DNA of 64,000 bases. Origin: Sipunculus nudus. Its lineage: Eukaryota > Annelida > Sipuncula > Golfingiida > Sipunculidae. The position numbers and the translations under genes were made by a program. Shown piece after piece: positions 62,758-64,000 of this stretch. Every line of letters starts with the position of its first letter. Position 1 is the stretch's first letter. Where the stretch lies: the NCBI GenBank assembly GCA_026874595.1, contig CM049313.1:59353159-59417158 (forward strand), read 5' to 3'. The notes beneath the pieces were generated by a model, which did no database searches, had not been told where the DNA came from, and saw nothing but the letters and a program-made list of their open reading frames with translations.

Positions 62758-63680
62758 TAGACAAACAAATTTGGAAAAAAATAAAAAAACAACATAAAAT
62801 GCCCTCATAGTTGCACTGGAATACTCTTCAGGAAGATTCAAGGGAAATTAATAATTCTTTGATAAATTCAGTGGTGACATAATACTGAGACAACCAAGGG
62901 TGGTTCCAACTGCTTATACTAATTCGTTTTTTTTATCAGCAATTCTAGAGATTGGTGCTGTAAATAATATTGTAATTTCTGTTCAGGTGTTTAAACCGAG
63001 TAATGTATGGCTCGAAGTTAATTATATTTGTCTTGTCCGGGCAGCCATTGCTACCGAGACTTGGCACCAGGACATTCCAGACAGAGCCAAATAGCTAGAC
63101 GAATCCTGAGGTGGCTGAAAGGTTTCTCAATTTAGTATCATTTCAATATTCAGTTTTTTTCATCACGGTGCATGTCAGTGTATAAGAAGTATTCTTGTAA
63201 TGCGTCTTTTATTTTGTGTGTGTGGTTTGCAATAACAGAAGGACTTCGCTTTTGGTTCAGTACATATGGAGTTACCTTTGCCAATATTGGGCCTGGTTTT
63301 TTCTCAGGCTGTGAATGTGTTTTTTATCTTTGGATTTAATCCTGTTTGTGTAATTCAGAAAGTCTTGTGAGTCCCTTGATGTTTTACCGTCATTAGACAA
63401 AAATGCATGCACTCTCAATTACTTGAGTTTGAATGATAATTCTGTTATTGTTTATATTATTCAAGATATTACAGTGAAAATTTCTCTTGTGAGAAAGTCC
63501 ATGGAATTTTGCATAGAATTTCGATTAACCATTTCACTCAGCTAGATTTACTAGGATTTAATAAAAATATAACTCCTAGCTATATGATTTCATACCAGTT
63601 CAGTATTTATCATATCTGTTATCATAATAAAATCAATGTTTTATTTAAGAATGAATTGAATAAATGTGGTTGGGGGGATC
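62758..63680 (+). other. CRTC: CRTC 3' UTR (end approximate)
   Basis: AT-rich, non-coding sequence follows the stop codon. The two best AATAAA signals are at 63626-63631 and 63659-63664, the second followed by a G/T-rich stretch suited to cleavage, so the 3' UTR is probably about 0.9 kb. AATAAA also occurs at 62780 and 63560. A 66-bp stretch at 63427-63492 resembles 60578-60643 in the last intron. No coding sequence is seen here; small ORFs are chance. Confidence 0.7.
63626..63664 (+). promoter_or_regulatory. Polyadenylation signals
   Basis: Two canonical AATAAA hexamers lie at 63626-63631 and 63659-63664. The second is followed within about 10 bases by GTGGTTGGGGGG, a G/T-rich downstream element. 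This is the most likely end of the CRTC transcript; which one is used cannot be told from sequence. Confidence 0.6.
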
Positions 63681-64000
63681 ATCGGTCAGTGAGTTATTAC
63701 AAGTTACTCACACTGTGCTCTAAACAGCACTGTTAAAAGTGTTAAGGAGTAGAAAAAGGAGCACTTCTGAACAATATGGATACAATGGAAGTTGTCATGA
63801 AGAAAGAGAAAATAGCTGAATTTGCTTTGGGGGCAGTTTCAATTTTTTACAGAAGCATCTTCATATTATTTTATACTGTTTCTGGCAGAGTTGTATATTA
63901 ATTAGGTTTCCCGACCGGGGGGGGGGGGGGTCAAAGGTCATTTGCCTTGGTTCATGTGATGGCAGATAGTCAGATATCATGATTTCGTAATGACACCAAA

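Noticed and set aside
1-64000. tRNA or rRNA genes
   Set aside because: No sequence with the GGTTCGAATCC-type box and cloverleaf arms, and no rRNA core motifs, were noticed by eye; a covariance-model scan would settle it.

Overview
The window is nuclear DNA from a multicellular animal. The genes are split by GT-AG introns, the intergenic and intronic DNA is AT-rich, no operons or bacterial signals are present, and it is dense in non-autonomous transposons and tandem arrays. The repeat style points to a lophotrochozoan, most likely a bivalve mollusc: elements with an AGCTCAGCTGACT-type head followed by GTCCGTCCG strings, a CATGACCCATGGGTCA-type tail, blocks of AGGTCAAAGGTCA, and GGTGGCGCCACC palindromes. 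That taxonomic call is inference from repeat style.

One gene is recognisable. It is the 3' part of a CRTC (CREB-regulated transcription coactivator, also TORC) gene on the + strand, with eight coding exons between 19642 and 62757. All splice phases are compatible, so the exons join into one frame of about 580 codons. They carry, in order, the SIK-type phosphosite (RTNSDSALH), the RPKSCEVPGIN block, the TGSLPDL block, long Ser/Pro/Gln-rich middle exons, the IPDIILTG motif and the C-terminal transactivation domain ending in DPATEDSFRMDRL. The N-terminal CREB-binding exons are not in the window and presumably lie upstream. A 3' UTR of roughly 0.9 kb follows, with two AATAAA signals near 63626-63664.

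Layout. 1-19641 is upstream intron: a Helitron tail, a 29-bp minisatellite, a 54-bp satellite, and a nest of elements at 8976-15369 holding two Helitrons. 19642-35556 holds three small exons, separated by a 4.7-kb TA-flanked inverted-repeat element (with a 2.6-kb element nested inside) and an 8-kb nested complex. 35598-37666 is a textbook Helitron (A|TC...hairpin...CTAG|T). 38783-48918 holds the four large exons. 48919-62539 is the last intron, with three more head/tail elements and two blocks of a 21-bp minisatellite that run up to the last exon. No transposase, Rep/helicase or reverse transcriptase ORF was seen, so every mobile element here looks non-autonomous.

The most unusual feature is that tandem repeats have grown at the splice junctions of this one gene. 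The donor of the 38783-39095 exon is copied about 20 times in a 66-bp array. The 46966-47178 exon has both a 46-bp tandem triplication of its acceptor and an array of about 19 copies of its donor. The last exon's acceptor is abutted by a 21-bp array that stays in frame with the coding sequence.
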